Below are positions 32,493-40,890 of a stretch of DNA of 43,228 bases, piece by piece. Both the position numbers and the translations under genes were made by a program. Origin of the DNA: Verrucomicrobiales bacterium (GTDB lineage: Bacteria; Verrucomicrobiota; Verrucomicrobiia; Verrucomicrobiales; DEV007). Where the stretch lies: positions 1-43,228 of the forward strand of contig JARGNG010000034.1 in assembly GCA_029213265.1 (NCBI GenBank). The letters are read 5' to 3'. Under the pieces are notes generated by a model. It did no database searches. It worked only from the letters and a program-made list of their open reading frames with translations, and was not told where the DNA came from. The number at the start of each line of letters is the position of its first letter. Position 1 is the stretch's first letter.

Positions 32493-32999
32493 ATGAAAAC
32501 TACTACCATCTCAATCCTGGCCGCCACTGCTGTCGCCGCCGTCGCGTTCACCGCTCATTCCGATGACAAGAAAAAGGGGGAAGCTCACAGCCACAAATCA
32601 GAGGGCATTGTTCTTCCGATGCCTCCGATGAGCCCCATTCCGAGCGCAAAAGGTGCCAAGGCCTACATCGTTCAGCCTAGAGACGGAAAGACCGTGAAGA
32701 AGAAGTTCAAAGTGGTATTTGGGCTTAAGAACATGGGCGTTGCCCCCGCCGGAATCTACATGGGAGCTGACAAGCCTACCGGCCATCATCATCTCATCAT
32801 CGATTCCGAGCTTCCCGATATGAAGCTTCCGTTCCCCATGGATGAGAAGCATCTTCACTTCGGTGGCGGCCAAACCGAGACCACGCTCGAGCTTTCTCCC
32901 GGAAAGCACACTCTCCAGCTGGTGCTCGGTGACCACGCGCACATTCCCCACAACCCTCCCGTAGTGTCGGAAAAAATCACAATTACGGTGGAAGAGTAA
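32493..32999 (+). CDS. Secreted DUF4399 protein
   Basis: The product has 168 residues; the start at 32493 begins a signal peptide (residues 1-23). A His/Lys-rich bridge is followed by a complete DUF4399 domain: KAYIVQPRDGKTVKKKFKVVFGLKNMGVAPAGI, GHHHLIIDSELPDMKLPFPMD, HFGGGQTETTLELSPGKHTLQLVLGDHAHIPHNPPVVSEKITITV. The many conserved His residues (GHHH, HLHFGGG, GDHAHIPH) suggest metal binding, but the family has no established function. It is followed by a strong intrinsic terminator, so it is probably monocistronic. Confidence 0.88.
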   Translation: MKTTTISILAATAVAAVAFTAHSDDKKKGEAHSHKSEGIVLPMPPMSPIPSAKGAKAYIVQPRDGKTVKKKFKVVFGLKNMGVAPAGIYMGADKPTGHHHLIIDSELPDMKLPFPMDEKHLHFGGGQTETTLELSPGKHTLQLVLGDHAHIPHNPPVVSEKITITVEE

Positions 33000-33022
33000 T
33001 CGGCTTCCCTTCATCTCTTCAG

Positions 33023-33062
33023 GGCCCGCACGACCACCGGTCGTCGCGGGCCTTTTTCTTTT
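33023..33062 (+). terminator. Rho-independent terminator after the DUF4399 gene
   Basis: A GC-rich stem (GGCCCGC-ACGACC paired with GGTCGTC-GCGGGCC, one bulge) with a 3-base loop is followed directly by TTTTTCTTTT. It starts 24 bases after the stop. The opposite strand has no comparable T-run, so it should act mainly for the plus-strand gene. Confidence 0.85.
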
Positions 33063-33081
33063 CTGGAGGAGCGAATCGAGT

Positions 33082-34032
33082 CTATCCTCGTGGCACGCCC
33101 GCTCTTTCAAAGGCAGCCACCAAGTTCCGGTAGCAGACCTTCGTCGCTTCGACCGGATCGTAGTCGGGATCACTTCTCCAAATCTGGCTGCTCACCTCGC
33201 AGCAGAAATCTCCTCGATAGCCGCCTTCGTAGAGCCCCTTTACAATCTCGGAGTTATCCCAGTTCCCGGACTCTCCCGCAAGCGCGAATCGTACCTTTCC
33301 TTCGACCTCAAGGGCGTCTTTCACGGCCACGTATTTGGTAATGGGAAGTGCCTCGCGCACCGTTTCCGCGATCGTCAATTCGGGGTCATGAAAGGCGTAG
33401 TGGCTGTAGTCGTAGACCATGCTGAGGCGTCGCGGATTCCCCAACTGCTTCAACAGCCAGGTCGCCTCCGCCGGTGTCGACATGGCGTGGCTGCGATGCG
33501 GCTTGATCGAAAGATAGCCTTTCTGATCGGCCAGAATCTGATTCCAGTTCGCAAGCCGGTCCCGAAACATATTTTTCGACTCCTCCCATTTCTTTCCCCC
33601 GAGGATGGTTTGAATCAAAGGGGGACTGCCCGGAGCCAGCTCATTGGCGAGCCGAATGTACTGGTTCAGTTTGGTCAGGGAATTGGCGTGTTTCCCGTCG
33701 TCTTCCTCCGGCTTCAAATCGGCCATCAATGCACAGAGTCGCAGGCCGGAATCCTCCAGTGCCTTGCGAACGTCCTCCCGTGCCGCTTTCGATATCAACG
33801 CCCCCGATGGATCACCCGTCGTTCCGGAAAACACGGTGATTTCCACCGCGTCAAATCCGGTCTTTGCGACAAGCTGGATCGCCTCCACGACAGACATGGA
33901 TTGAAGGCCGTAGGTTCCAATCGCAACGCCGCAGCTATCCTTGTCCTTCGCGTGCAAACCGTTTCTGCCCAACCCCGTGGCCGCGACCGAAAGGCTCGCG
34001 GTTTTTAAAAATGTTCGTCGCGTCGAATCCAT
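33082..34032 (-). CDS. Tat-exported sugar phosphate isomerase/epimerase-like TIM barrel
   Basis: The product has 316 residues. A twin-arginine signal (STRRTFLKTASLSVAATGLG, residues 3-22) predicts export of a folded protein. The rest is an AP-endonuclease-2/xylose-isomerase-like TIM barrel: AIGTYGLQSMSVVEAIQLVAKTGFDAVEITVFSG, GLRLCALMADL, LSIKPHRSHAMSTPAEATWLLKQLG, LSMVYDYSHYAFHD, YVAVKDALEVEGKVRFALAGESG and YRGDFCCEVSSQIW. These provide the usual Glu/His/Asp metal ligands. Many such proteins in this phylum act on sugars or polyols outside the cytoplasm; the exact reaction cannot be named. The ATG at 34032 lies 83 bases from the divergent SGNH hydrolase gene. Confidence 0.87.
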   Translation of the reverse strand: MDSTRRTFLKTASLSVAATGLGRNGLHAKDKDSCGVAIGTYGLQSMSVVEAIQLVAKTGFDAVEITVFSGTTGDPSGALISKAAREDVRKALEDSGLRLCALMADLKPEEDDGKHANSLTKLNQYIRLANELAPGSPPLIQTILGGKKWEESKNMFRDRLANWNQILADQKGYLSIKPHRSHAMSTPAEATWLLKQLGNPRRLSMVYDYSHYAFHDPELTIAETVREALPITKYVAVKDALEVEGKVRFALAGESGNWDNSEIVKGLYEGGYRGDFCCEVSSQIWRSDPDYDPVEATKVCYRNLVAAFERAGVPRG

Positions 34033-34115
34033 GGGAAAACGGTGAGTCGAAAACAGCCCGCTGGCAACGGCGGATTCTCCTTGTCGACGCCCCCCGCACA
34101 GCGGATGTTTGCGGC

Positions 34116-34772
34116 ATGCATCGGATCTCCCTCCTTCTTCTAGCCAGCCTCTTCCTTTGTTCCGGACTGTCGGCGGAGAAGAAGATCCATCCCTCGCTGG
34201 TTGAAGTCGAAGACGTCCCCGGTCTCCCGCGTGTCCTCCTCATTGGCGACTCCATTTCCATGGGCTACACCGTTCCCGTTCGAAAACTGCTGAAAGGCAA
34301 AGCAAACGTCCATCGCATTCCGGCCAATGGCGGGCCGACCTCGCGCGGGCTTTCCAGTATCGACAAATGGCTCGGGGATGGAAAATGGGATATTATCCAT
34401 TTCAACTGGGGCATCCACGATCTGAAACACATGGAGGACGGAAAACGCCAGGTCGAGGTGGAGGACTACGAAAAGAATCTTCGCGCCCTGGTGGCGAAAC
34501 TGAAGAAAACGGGAGCAAAACTCATCTGGGCCTCGACCACTCCCATTCCCGATCCGCCCCTGAAACCGGAGCGCACTTTCGGGGATGAAACCGAATACAA
34601 CGCGATCGCTGCCCGGGTCATGAAGGAAAACAACATTCCCGTGAATGATCTTCATGGTTCAATTTCGCCCCGCTTCGCCGAATTGCACAAGCCTCAGGAC
34701 CTTCACTTCACCGAAGAAGGTTCTGAATTTCTTGCCGGAAAGGTAGCCGAAGCCATCTCCTCACAACTTTGA
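34116..34772 (+). CDS. Secreted SGNH/GDSL-family hydrolase
   Basis: The product has 218 residues; the start at 34116 begins a signal peptide (residues 1-20, ending LSAEKK). The long frame upstream overlaps the divergent gene and is not used. The nucleophile block is LLIGDSISMGY with Ser46. The oxyanion region NGGPTSRG and FNWGIHDLK stand in for the usual G and N blocks. The acid/base pair is D195-x-x-H... in the sequence QDLHFTEEG, with His197. Family knowledge suggests esterase activity, for instance deacetylation of polysaccharides. The stop overlaps the next start as TTGA, so it is translationally coupled to the FG-GAP/UnbV gene. Confidence 0.88.
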   Translation: MHRISLLLLASLFLCSGLSAEKKIHPSLVEVEDVPGLPRVLLIGDSISMGYTVPVRKLLKGKANVHRIPANGGPTSRGLSSIDKWLGDGKWDIIHFNWGIHDLKHMEDGKRQVEVEDYEKNLRALVAKLKKTGAKLIWASTTPIPDPPLKPERTFGDETEYNAIAARVMKENNIPVNDLHGSISPRFAELHKPQDLHFTEEGSEFLAGKVAEAISSQL

Positions 34773-36964
34773 AAGCTCGCCCCTTCACCATTCGCAAGTG
34801 GGCGGCCCTTGCTCTGGCTTCGGCTTCCCTGCTTCAGGCCAACGAGATCAGCTCTCACCAGAGGATGGTGGATCGTCTCGCTGGGATTGAAAAGGAGACG
34901 CTGGAGAACAATTATTTTCTCGGCGAAAAATGGATTCGACAAACCCGGGCCGCTTTCGAGGCGCTGCCCGAGAATGCGACCACCGCAGAGCGCTTCGGGG
35001 CCCTTTACGCCCTCGCCGAAGAGGAACTGAACCAGGGCCTCGAACGCGAATCCATCGCCCACTTTGAAGAGGCCATGGCATTGGTGGACCACGGGCGAAA
35101 TCTCAACGGAGTCCCGCAAAATTTGGTGATCAACGTCATCAGCCAACTCACTGTCGCCGCCTTCCGTCTCGCCGAAAAGGAGAATTGCTGCGCTCAACCC
35201 AACCCGGAGAGTTGTATCTATCCACTCTCTCCGGCCGCTCAACACAAAAACCAGGAGGGATCCCGAACCGCCATTTTTTATCTGGAGCAGTTTCTCGGAA
35301 AGCTGAAGCTGCCGGAAGACATTTACGGCCAGTCTATCTGGCTCCTGAATCTCGCCTACATGACTCTTGGCGAACACCCTGACAAAGTTCCATCAAAGTG
35401 GCTGCTCTCGCTCCCTTCGGAAGGCACCTTACCTCCGGCTGTTCTGCCCGATCAAGCTTCCCGTCCTTTCCCTCCGTTTCGGAATATCGCAGAAGCCGCC
35501 GGAGTCAATACCTACAGCCATGCCGGCGGTGCCGTTGCCGATGACTTCAACAGCGACGGCTCGATTGACCTCCTCGTGAGCTCGTGGGATCCGGCGGTTT
35601 CGGCTTTCCTCCTCGTAAACGACGGAACCGGGAAATTCTCCAGACAGGAAGCGGGCCTCGATGGAATCAAAGGCGGGCTCAATTTGAAACAGGCTGACTA
35701 CGACAACGATGGCGATCTCGACATCCTTGTTCTTCGCGGAGCATGGCTGCAGCAAAATGGACAGCATCCGAATTCCCTCCTCCAGAACGACGGAACCGGG
35801 AAGTTTATCGACGTTACCTACGATGTCGGACTCGCCGAACCGGCTTTTCCCACCCAAACGGCAGAGTGGTTTGACTACGATCTCGATGGGGACCTCGACC
35901 TCATTATCGGAAACGAGTCACACAGCGGCTTCGACGCCCCGGCTCAGCTCTTTCGCAATGAAAACGGACACTTCATAGACGTCGCAGAGGAAGCAGGGAT
36001 CGCGGCCACCCGCTACATCAAGGGCGTCGCCTGGGGTGACTTCAATGGAGACCGCTACCCGGATCTGTTTTTCTCCTGTCTCAATGAATCCAATCTCCTC
36101 TTTCAAAATCGCGGGGACGGAACTTTCGAAGACGTTACCTATCTGCTGTCGACAGGCAAGGCAGGTCCCATTCGCAGCTTTCCGGCCTGGTTCTTCGATT
36201 ATGACAACGACGGATGGCTGGATCTATTCGTAAGCAGCTACAGCTGCAACGGAGATGACTACCGGACTTATTTCAGTGGAAACCCGCTCCCGGATGATCA
36301 TATTCCGGCACTCTTTCAAAATCGCAACGGTGTCAGTTTCGTCAACGTCGCTCGAAGCGCAGGACTGGCCCGCCCCACTTTGCCCATGGGAAGCAATTTC
36401 GGAGATCTGACCAACAATGGCCAACCCGATATCTACCTCGGAACCGGCAACCCGGGCTACGATTCGATCGTTCCCAACATGCTTTTCATCAACGGCGAGG
36501 GCAAGTTTTACGACTTTACCATGTCGAGTCGGATGGGGCATCTCCAGAAGGGGCACGCCGTCTCCTTCGCCGATTTTGATCGCGACGGAGACCTCGACAT
36601 TTTTGAGCAGATGGGCGGAGCCCTGCGGGGTGACACCTATTTCGATTCACTCTTTGAGAATCCCGGGTTCGGGCAGAACTGGATTTCGGTCCGCCTGAAA
36701 GGAACCCGATCGAATTCCCGCGGCGTTGGCGCAAGAGTTCGGGTTGTCCTTTCCGATGACGGGGGGAAAGAGCGGTCTCTCTATCAATGGATGTCGAGCG
36801 GCGGAAGCTTCGGAGCCAATCCTCTCGAATTGCATTTTGGACTTCAAAAAGCGCCCACGATCAGCAGAATCGAAGTTTCCTGGCCGGTCACGGGACACAC
36901 GCAGATCGTCAAGGGGCCGCCGATCAATCAGCAGATCCTCATCGTGGAGGAAGTGCCTGATTGA
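34769..36964 (+). CDS. Exported FG-GAP/VCBS protein with C-terminal ASPIC/UnbV domain
   Basis: The product has 731 residues. The start is TTG at 34769, overlapping the previous stop (TTGA), chosen because the signal peptide (residues 5-24, ending LLQAN) begins there. Residues ~25-215 are helical and TPR-like. At least five FG-GAP repeats follow (VADDFNSDGSIDLLVSS, ADYDNDGDLDILVLRG, FDYDLDGDLDLIIGN, GDFNGDRYPDLFFSC, FDYDNDGWLDLFVSS, ADFDRDGDLDIFEQM), each with a calcium-type D-x-D-x-D motif. The C-terminal ASPIC/UnbV domain (WISVRLKGTRSNSRGVGARV ... SLYQWMSSGGSFGANPLELHFGL) is the CRTAC1-like ending. It likely binds calcium and a polysaccharide or surface ligand; enzymatic function is not shown. 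PhoD-like gene follows after 43 bases. Confidence 0.88.
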   Translation: MKARPFTIRKWAALALASASLLQANEISSHQRMVDRLAGIEKETLENNYFLGEKWIRQTRAAFEALPENATTAERFGALYALAEEELNQGLERESIAHFEEAMALVDHGRNLNGVPQNLVINVISQLTVAAFRLAEKENCCAQPNPESCIYPLSPAAQHKNQEGSRTAIFYLEQFLGKLKLPEDIYGQSIWLLNLAYMTLGEHPDKVPSKWLLSLPSEGTLPPAVLPDQASRPFPPFRNIAEAAGVNTYSHAGGAVADDFNSDGSIDLLVSSWDPAVSAFLLVNDGTGKFSRQEAGLDGIKGGLNLKQADYDNDGDLDILVLRGAWLQQNGQHPNSLLQNDGTGKFIDVTYDVGLAEPAFPTQTAEWFDYDLDGDLDLIIGNESHSGFDAPAQLFRNENGHFIDVAEEAGIAATRYIKGVAWGDFNGDRYPDLFFSCLNESNLLFQNRGDGTFEDVTYLLSTGKAGPIRSFPAWFFDYDNDGWLDLFVSSYSCNGDDYRTYFSGNPLPDDHIPALFQNRNGVSFVNVARSAGLARPTLPMGSNFGDLTNNGQPDIYLGTGNPGYDSIVPNMLFINGEGKFYDFTMSSRMGHLQKGHAVSFADFDRDGDLDIFEQMGGALRGDTYFDSLFENPGFGQNWISVRLKGTRSNSRGVGARVRVVLSDDGGKERSLYQWMSSGGSFGANPLELHFGLQKAPTISRIEVSWPVTGHTQIVKGPPINQQILIVEEVPD

Positions 36965-37007
36965 TCCGAACAAGTCCTGCCAGAAACCCAAGCTAAGAAT
37001 CGATCGA

Positions 37008-39716
37008 ATGAAACGCCGAAATTTCCTCAAGAAAACCGCAGCCGGAGCTGGAGCCGTTGCCCTGTCCGGCGTCGCGAAAGAGTCCGCCTCCGCCGCACTC
37101 AACCTTCCCGGGTCGATCATCGATGATTTTTCCCGGGTGGACTCCCTGTATCACGGGCCGGAGTGGGAATCGCTTAATCCCGGCTATTGGAAGATCCAGG
37201 ACGGAGCCCTTCGACGTCGCCTCAAGAACTACGGTGACCGGGCCCGGCGCACGGGCTTTCCGTATCACTCCGAGACTCATGGCGGGAAAGAGATGGAGAC
37301 CGACTACGATCCGTCCCTTCCCCAGGGCGTCCTCTGGCGGCGCGACTGGAAGCTGAATGATACCTACGAGATCAGCCTGCAGGGAACCTTCCACGGAGAA
37401 CTTCCCGAAGTGCCGGAGGGCGACCGGGCCGATTGGAAAATGTATCAGCCGGGCTACGGCCTGATCGGATTGGCAATCGGCGGAAAGAATCTTTTCGAGA
37501 GCTATGGCAAAGAACGGCAGGCCACCTTGATCGGATGGCAGGACAACGGCTCTTTATCCGTGATCAAAGAGCCCTCTTCGGGAAAAGGAAAAAACAAGGG
37601 GAAAGGCAGTTCGACCGCGAAGGGTGCGAAATCGGTCGCTGCCCCGGCACTGGAGCCGGGTGACTCCTTTACGCTGTCAGTGAAAGTGAGCAGCGACGGC
37701 GAGGGACTGGCAAAAGTGACATCCACCTTCACCACCGGAGACAAATCCGTTTCGCTGGAACGGAAGGGAGTGCCCTGGAGATTGACGCAGGGGTACTTCG
37801 GGGTCGTTGGCCGGGGTCTGATCGATTTCGAAATCAACGGCGTCAGCATCGACGCGAAGAAAAATGAGCCGCTCACGATTGGCACCGCCGACTGCTGCGC
37901 CTGCTATCCCCTGGGCGATTCTCTGAAAAAGGTGGGCGATTCGTGGCAGGTGAAGTTTGTCGGTGTTTTTGCCTCGGATGGAAAGCAGGCCGAAATCCGG
38001 GTTTCTGATTCGGCAGAGCCGGAAGGTGGCTGGAAGACGGTTCCGGTCGCGGGTTCGGCGGAAATCGTCAACAACGCGTTCCGGCGAAACACCTCCGTGG
38101 TCACGGCGACGCTCCCCCAAAGTCCCGCCGCGACCACACTCTACTACACCATCTGGAAGGATGGCGTCGACGTCACCACCGACGGTCGTATTGGCACGGA
38201 TGCCTGCGGACCGGGAACCGGCATGGTGGGCGATGTCCCCGCGTCCGGCTCCTACGTGGGCCGGCTGCCGCAACTGAAAGCCCCCTACAAACTCTGTGGT
38301 CTCAGTTGCCATGCCATCACGAGCGGTTTGCAGCAGCGCACCGACGACGGGCTGAAGATTCTCGGTGGCGGCGATGACTGGCAGGTTCGCGATCAGCCGA
38401 CGGTGGAAGCCTACCGGCATCTCGAGGATTACGATTTTCAAGTCATGGTCTGGGAGGACGACGTCTGGTACATGGAACTGGTCCTCTATCCGCCGAGCAC
38501 CGACGACGCCTACAAGGTCGTAGCCAATTCCATCTTCGGTCCAACGAGTCGCTGGCAAATGATGCGGCACTGGAATGTGATCAATCCCGGCGATCACGAC
38601 TACGGCATGGATGACGTGAAGGGACCTGAACAAATCGCGATTCGGAAACACGAAGGGCTTGGTCAGGACCCTCACTACATGCGACGAAATTTCCAGATCG
38701 TTCATCATCTCGTCACAGGGGCAGAGGAAGTCGATCCGCTCGCCAATCCGAAAAAATGGCGAGCCTGGAAGATGCCGAATCGTGATTTCACCTTTGTCAT
38801 TCTCGATTCCCGACTCTGGCGAAGCTCTCAGGACACGGAGATCTGGAAAGACTGGGGCTGGGGCCATGTCGAGAATGCCTACGATCGCGCCGACCCGACC
38901 CGGGCCCTCCTCGGCGAAGAACAATTTGCCTGGCTTCAGCAGGTGATCCGAACTGACTCTGCCCGCTTGATTTGTCTGACCGGAATCAATGCCCTCCACA
39001 CCATTTGGGCGGGCAACAAAGGTGGCGATACCGCGTTCGATCAGCGCGACCGCGTCGCGGCCGACTACGCCGGGTGGGTCAAAGCAGGCGCCGATCGAGT
39101 CATTGAATTGCTCGCCGAGCGTGACGGTGTTGTTACGGTCTATGGGGATGTCCACAACGGGAGCATCATCAAAAACAAGGAGCACCGTCTCATCGAATGC
39201 AGTTTCGGCCCGATTGGCCGGAGCGGAGGTAGAGCCGTCGTTCCCGGGTTCGGACCTTCGATGAAAGATTTCGATGGCCGCGAACTTGATGTGGTCGCGC
39301 TGTATCACAAGGAGCACGCCTCCCCGGACCTCAAAAAGCATGCCCCGGGTGATCCCTTCTATTGGAATTTTCTCGAAATGGACTTCGATCCCGCTCAGGC
39401 CGACCCGAAGATTGGTCTGCGCGTCCGTAACATGATCGATCCCCCCACGGAAAGTCCCAGGGGCGGGGGCTCCCTCCAGGAAACCGCCTCTGAAAGCGGA
39501 CGACCCCTCACCTGCCAGCTTCCTGCGATAACGACCCTTCCGAATGCAGATGTGCGCTTCGTCCATACGGACGGCCGCCCCGTTCGCGGCACCCGTAGCC
39601 TCGAAGACGGAAGCGTGCCCTTAAAAGGCCTGCCCGATATCAAACCGGGAACCCGCTTGATCGTGACCGCTTTCGACGGCGAGAAATCAGACTCACAAAC
39701 CGTCGTCGTATCGTAG
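37008..39716 (+). CDS. Tat-exported PhoD-like metallophosphatase with N-terminal beta domain
   Basis: The product has 902 residues. The start at 37008 opens a twin-arginine signal (KRRNFLKKTAAGAGAVALS, residues 2-20); frames further upstream lie inside the preceding gene. Residues ~35-280 form a DUF1080/LamG-like beta sandwich with a Lys/Gly-rich insert (191-209). A PhoD-like part follows: an Ig-like section, then the metallophosphatase core with CGLSCHAITSG, WEDDVWYMEL, NPGDHDYGMDD, FTFVILDSRLWRS, EQFAWLQQVI, LICLTGINALH and YGDVHNGSIIK. The HDYG and GDVH motifs provide metal ligands. It probably hydrolyses phosphate esters or diesters outside the cytoplasm. It is the third gene of the SGNH-UnbV-PhoD unit. 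The convergent DUF1080 gene stops only three bases away, with no terminator between. Confidence 0.83.
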   Translation: MKRRNFLKKTAAGAGAVALSGVAKESASAALNLPGSIIDDFSRVDSLYHGPEWESLNPGYWKIQDGALRRRLKNYGDRARRTGFPYHSETHGGKEMETDYDPSLPQGVLWRRDWKLNDTYEISLQGTFHGELPEVPEGDRADWKMYQPGYGLIGLAIGGKNLFESYGKERQATLIGWQDNGSLSVIKEPSSGKGKNKGKGSSTAKGAKSVAAPALEPGDSFTLSVKVSSDGEGLAKVTSTFTTGDKSVSLERKGVPWRLTQGYFGVVGRGLIDFEINGVSIDAKKNEPLTIGTADCCACYPLGDSLKKVGDSWQVKFVGVFASDGKQAEIRVSDSAEPEGGWKTVPVAGSAEIVNNAFRRNTSVVTATLPQSPAATTLYYTIWKDGVDVTTDGRIGTDACGPGTGMVGDVPASGSYVGRLPQLKAPYKLCGLSCHAITSGLQQRTDDGLKILGGGDDWQVRDQPTVEAYRHLEDYDFQVMVWEDDVWYMELVLYPPSTDDAYKVVANSIFGPTSRWQMMRHWNVINPGDHDYGMDDVKGPEQIAIRKHEGLGQDPHYMRRNFQIVHHLVTGAEEVDPLANPKKWRAWKMPNRDFTFVILDSRLWRSSQDTEIWKDWGWGHVENAYDRADPTRALLGEEQFAWLQQVIRTDSARLICLTGINALHTIWAGNKGGDTAFDQRDRVAADYAGWVKAGADRVIELLAERDGVVTVYGDVHNGSIIKNKEHRLIECSFGPIGRSGGRAVVPGFGPSMKDFDGRELDVVALYHKEHASPDLKKHAPGDPFYWNFLEMDFDPAQADPKIGLRVRNMIDPPTESPRGGGSLQETASESGRPLTCQLPAITTLPNADVRFVHTDGRPVRGTRSLEDGSVPLKGLPDIKPGTRLIVTAFDGEKSDSQTVVVS

Positions 39717-39719
39717 AAA

Positions 39720-40280
39720 TCAGGGGAGCTTCCTCACCCGGACATTGCGAAAGGCAACGCGACCGCTGTTCTTCTGTAAGCCAATCCGATTTCCTTGCGA
39801 CGGAGGGTCGGCGCGGTGATCGAGAACCGTCTCTCCATCCAGCTTGACGGTGACTCGACCATTTTCGACCCGGACCTCAAATTTTCGCCAATCATCGGTC
39901 TCCCCGGCCCCTTCGACTTTCTCACGAGCGACGAGACTGCCGGTCGGAAACGCATTGTCGGGAGGAGCGATGTTAAGTTCGTAGCAGTCCTTCGTCAGAC
40001 TTTTGGGCTTTTCCTTCGTGCTCAGGAACACGCCACTGTTGGTGCCTTTGGCGGCTTTGAACTCCACCGTGAGTTCGTAATTCCGGTAGGTGTCTTCATG
40101 AATGAGAAGGCCGCCCTCTCCTTCATCGACCACAAGGGAGCCGTCTTCGACGCGCCAGTTGGCATCGCTGGTCGATTCCCAGCCAGTCAGAGTTTCCCCA
40201 TCGAAAAGAGTGCACCACCCGGCGTCATCGGCAATCACGGGAGCACTGAGAATCAGGAGCAGGGAAAAGAAAACTCTCAT
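39720..40280 (-). CDS. Secreted DUF1080 (3-keto-disaccharide hydrolase) domain protein
   Basis: The product has 186 residues, with a signal peptide at residues 1-17 (ending VIAD). The rest is a single DUF1080 domain: WCTLFDGETLTGWESTSDANWRVEDGSLVVDEGEGGLLI, YELTVEFKAAKGTNSGVFLST, YELNIAPPDNAFPTGSLV, WRKFEVRVENGRVTVKLDGETV and GRVAFRNVRVRKL. DUF1080 domains are jelly-roll folds; some members hydrolyse 3-keto-glycosides, others only bind sugars. The start overlaps the upstream DUF6172 stop by four bases (ATGA), so the two are a coupled pair. Confidence 0.92.
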   Translation of the reverse strand: MRVFFSLLLILSAPVIADDAGWCTLFDGETLTGWESTSDANWRVEDGSLVVDEGEGGLLIHEDTYRNYELTVEFKAAKGTNSGVFLSTKEKPKSLTKDCYELNIAPPDNAFPTGSLVAREKVEGAGETDDWRKFEVRVENGRVTVKLDGETVLDHRADPPSQGNRIGLQKNSGRVAFRNVRVRKLP

Positions 40281-40624
40281 GAATCAGATTCAGGCGAATC
40301 TTCAGATTGCGTCGGCTCCACCACGTCTTCTTCCTGCCGTGGTTTCCGCTTGCGTTGTTCCGGTTTCGCGAAAATTTCCACATAGACCGTCCCCCAATTC
40401 TCGCTGGTTGCCAAATCGATCTTCTGGTTGATCTCCGCCTCGTGAACTACCTCGGCATCGGAGTCCGCCCGCCCGACCCGGCAGTCAAAACCCCAGAAGT
40501 CCGCGCCTTGCGGCAATTTCTTGGCTCGCTCGCGCTTCAGGTATTTGCGAACATCGTTCTTGATCGCTTCAATCACCCGGGGCGGCTTGCGGTTCGGAAC
40601 CTCCAGTGGAAAAGATTTTCTCAT
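40277..40624 (-). CDS. DUF6172-like small cytoplasmic protein
   Basis: The product has 115 residues. The start at 40624 is chosen because RKSFPLEVPNRKPPRVIEAIKNDVRKYLKRERAKKLPQG is the conserved beginning of this small family; the frame runs 76 codons further upstream without protein-like sequence. It continues GADFWGFDCRVGRADSDAEVVHEAEINQKIDLATSENWGTVYVEIFAKPEQRKRKPR and ends in an acidic Ser/Glu tail. A basic helix and no signal peptide point to a cytoplasmic, perhaps nucleic-acid-associated protein; the function is unknown. It overlaps the DUF1080 gene by four bases. Confidence 0.75.
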   Translation of the reverse strand: MRKSFPLEVPNRKPPRVIEAIKNDVRKYLKRERAKKLPQGADFWGFDCRVGRADSDAEVVHEAEINQKIDLATSENWGTVYVEIFAKPEQRKRKPRQEEDVVEPTQSEDSPESDS

Positions 40625-40890
40625 TCCGCTTCTTCTCGCTGGCTTCAGCCTCCTTGTCCAGAAGAGAAGCAAATTTAACAGGGCCGGGCCGTCGACCCAA
40701 CCCTCTTGAATCCGAACTTTTACTGACTGGAACGGGCACCGATGAAAAAATTCGATTGAAGTTGAAGACGAAAATTTCCACCAGACATGATAAAAGTCCG
40801 GCTGTTCGCCGGAAGCGTAAAGAGATAAGGTAAAGGAGTCTTCTCCAACCATCTGCCATTACTGCCAGCCATTTAAACTCGTATATACAA

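Noticed and set aside
33864..34115. N-terminal extension of the SGNH hydrolase gene
   Set aside because: It overlaps the divergent TIM-barrel gene and would hide the signal peptide that starts at 34116.
37677..39566. 629-codon open frame antisense to the PhoD-like gene
   Set aside because: It mirrors a GC-rich coding gene with clear motifs on the other strand and lacks any recognisable domain or signal.
40625..40890. Small gene between the DUF6172-like and exported-protein genes
   Set aside because: Frames here lack a ribosome site and protein-like composition; the stretch is treated as a shared upstream region.
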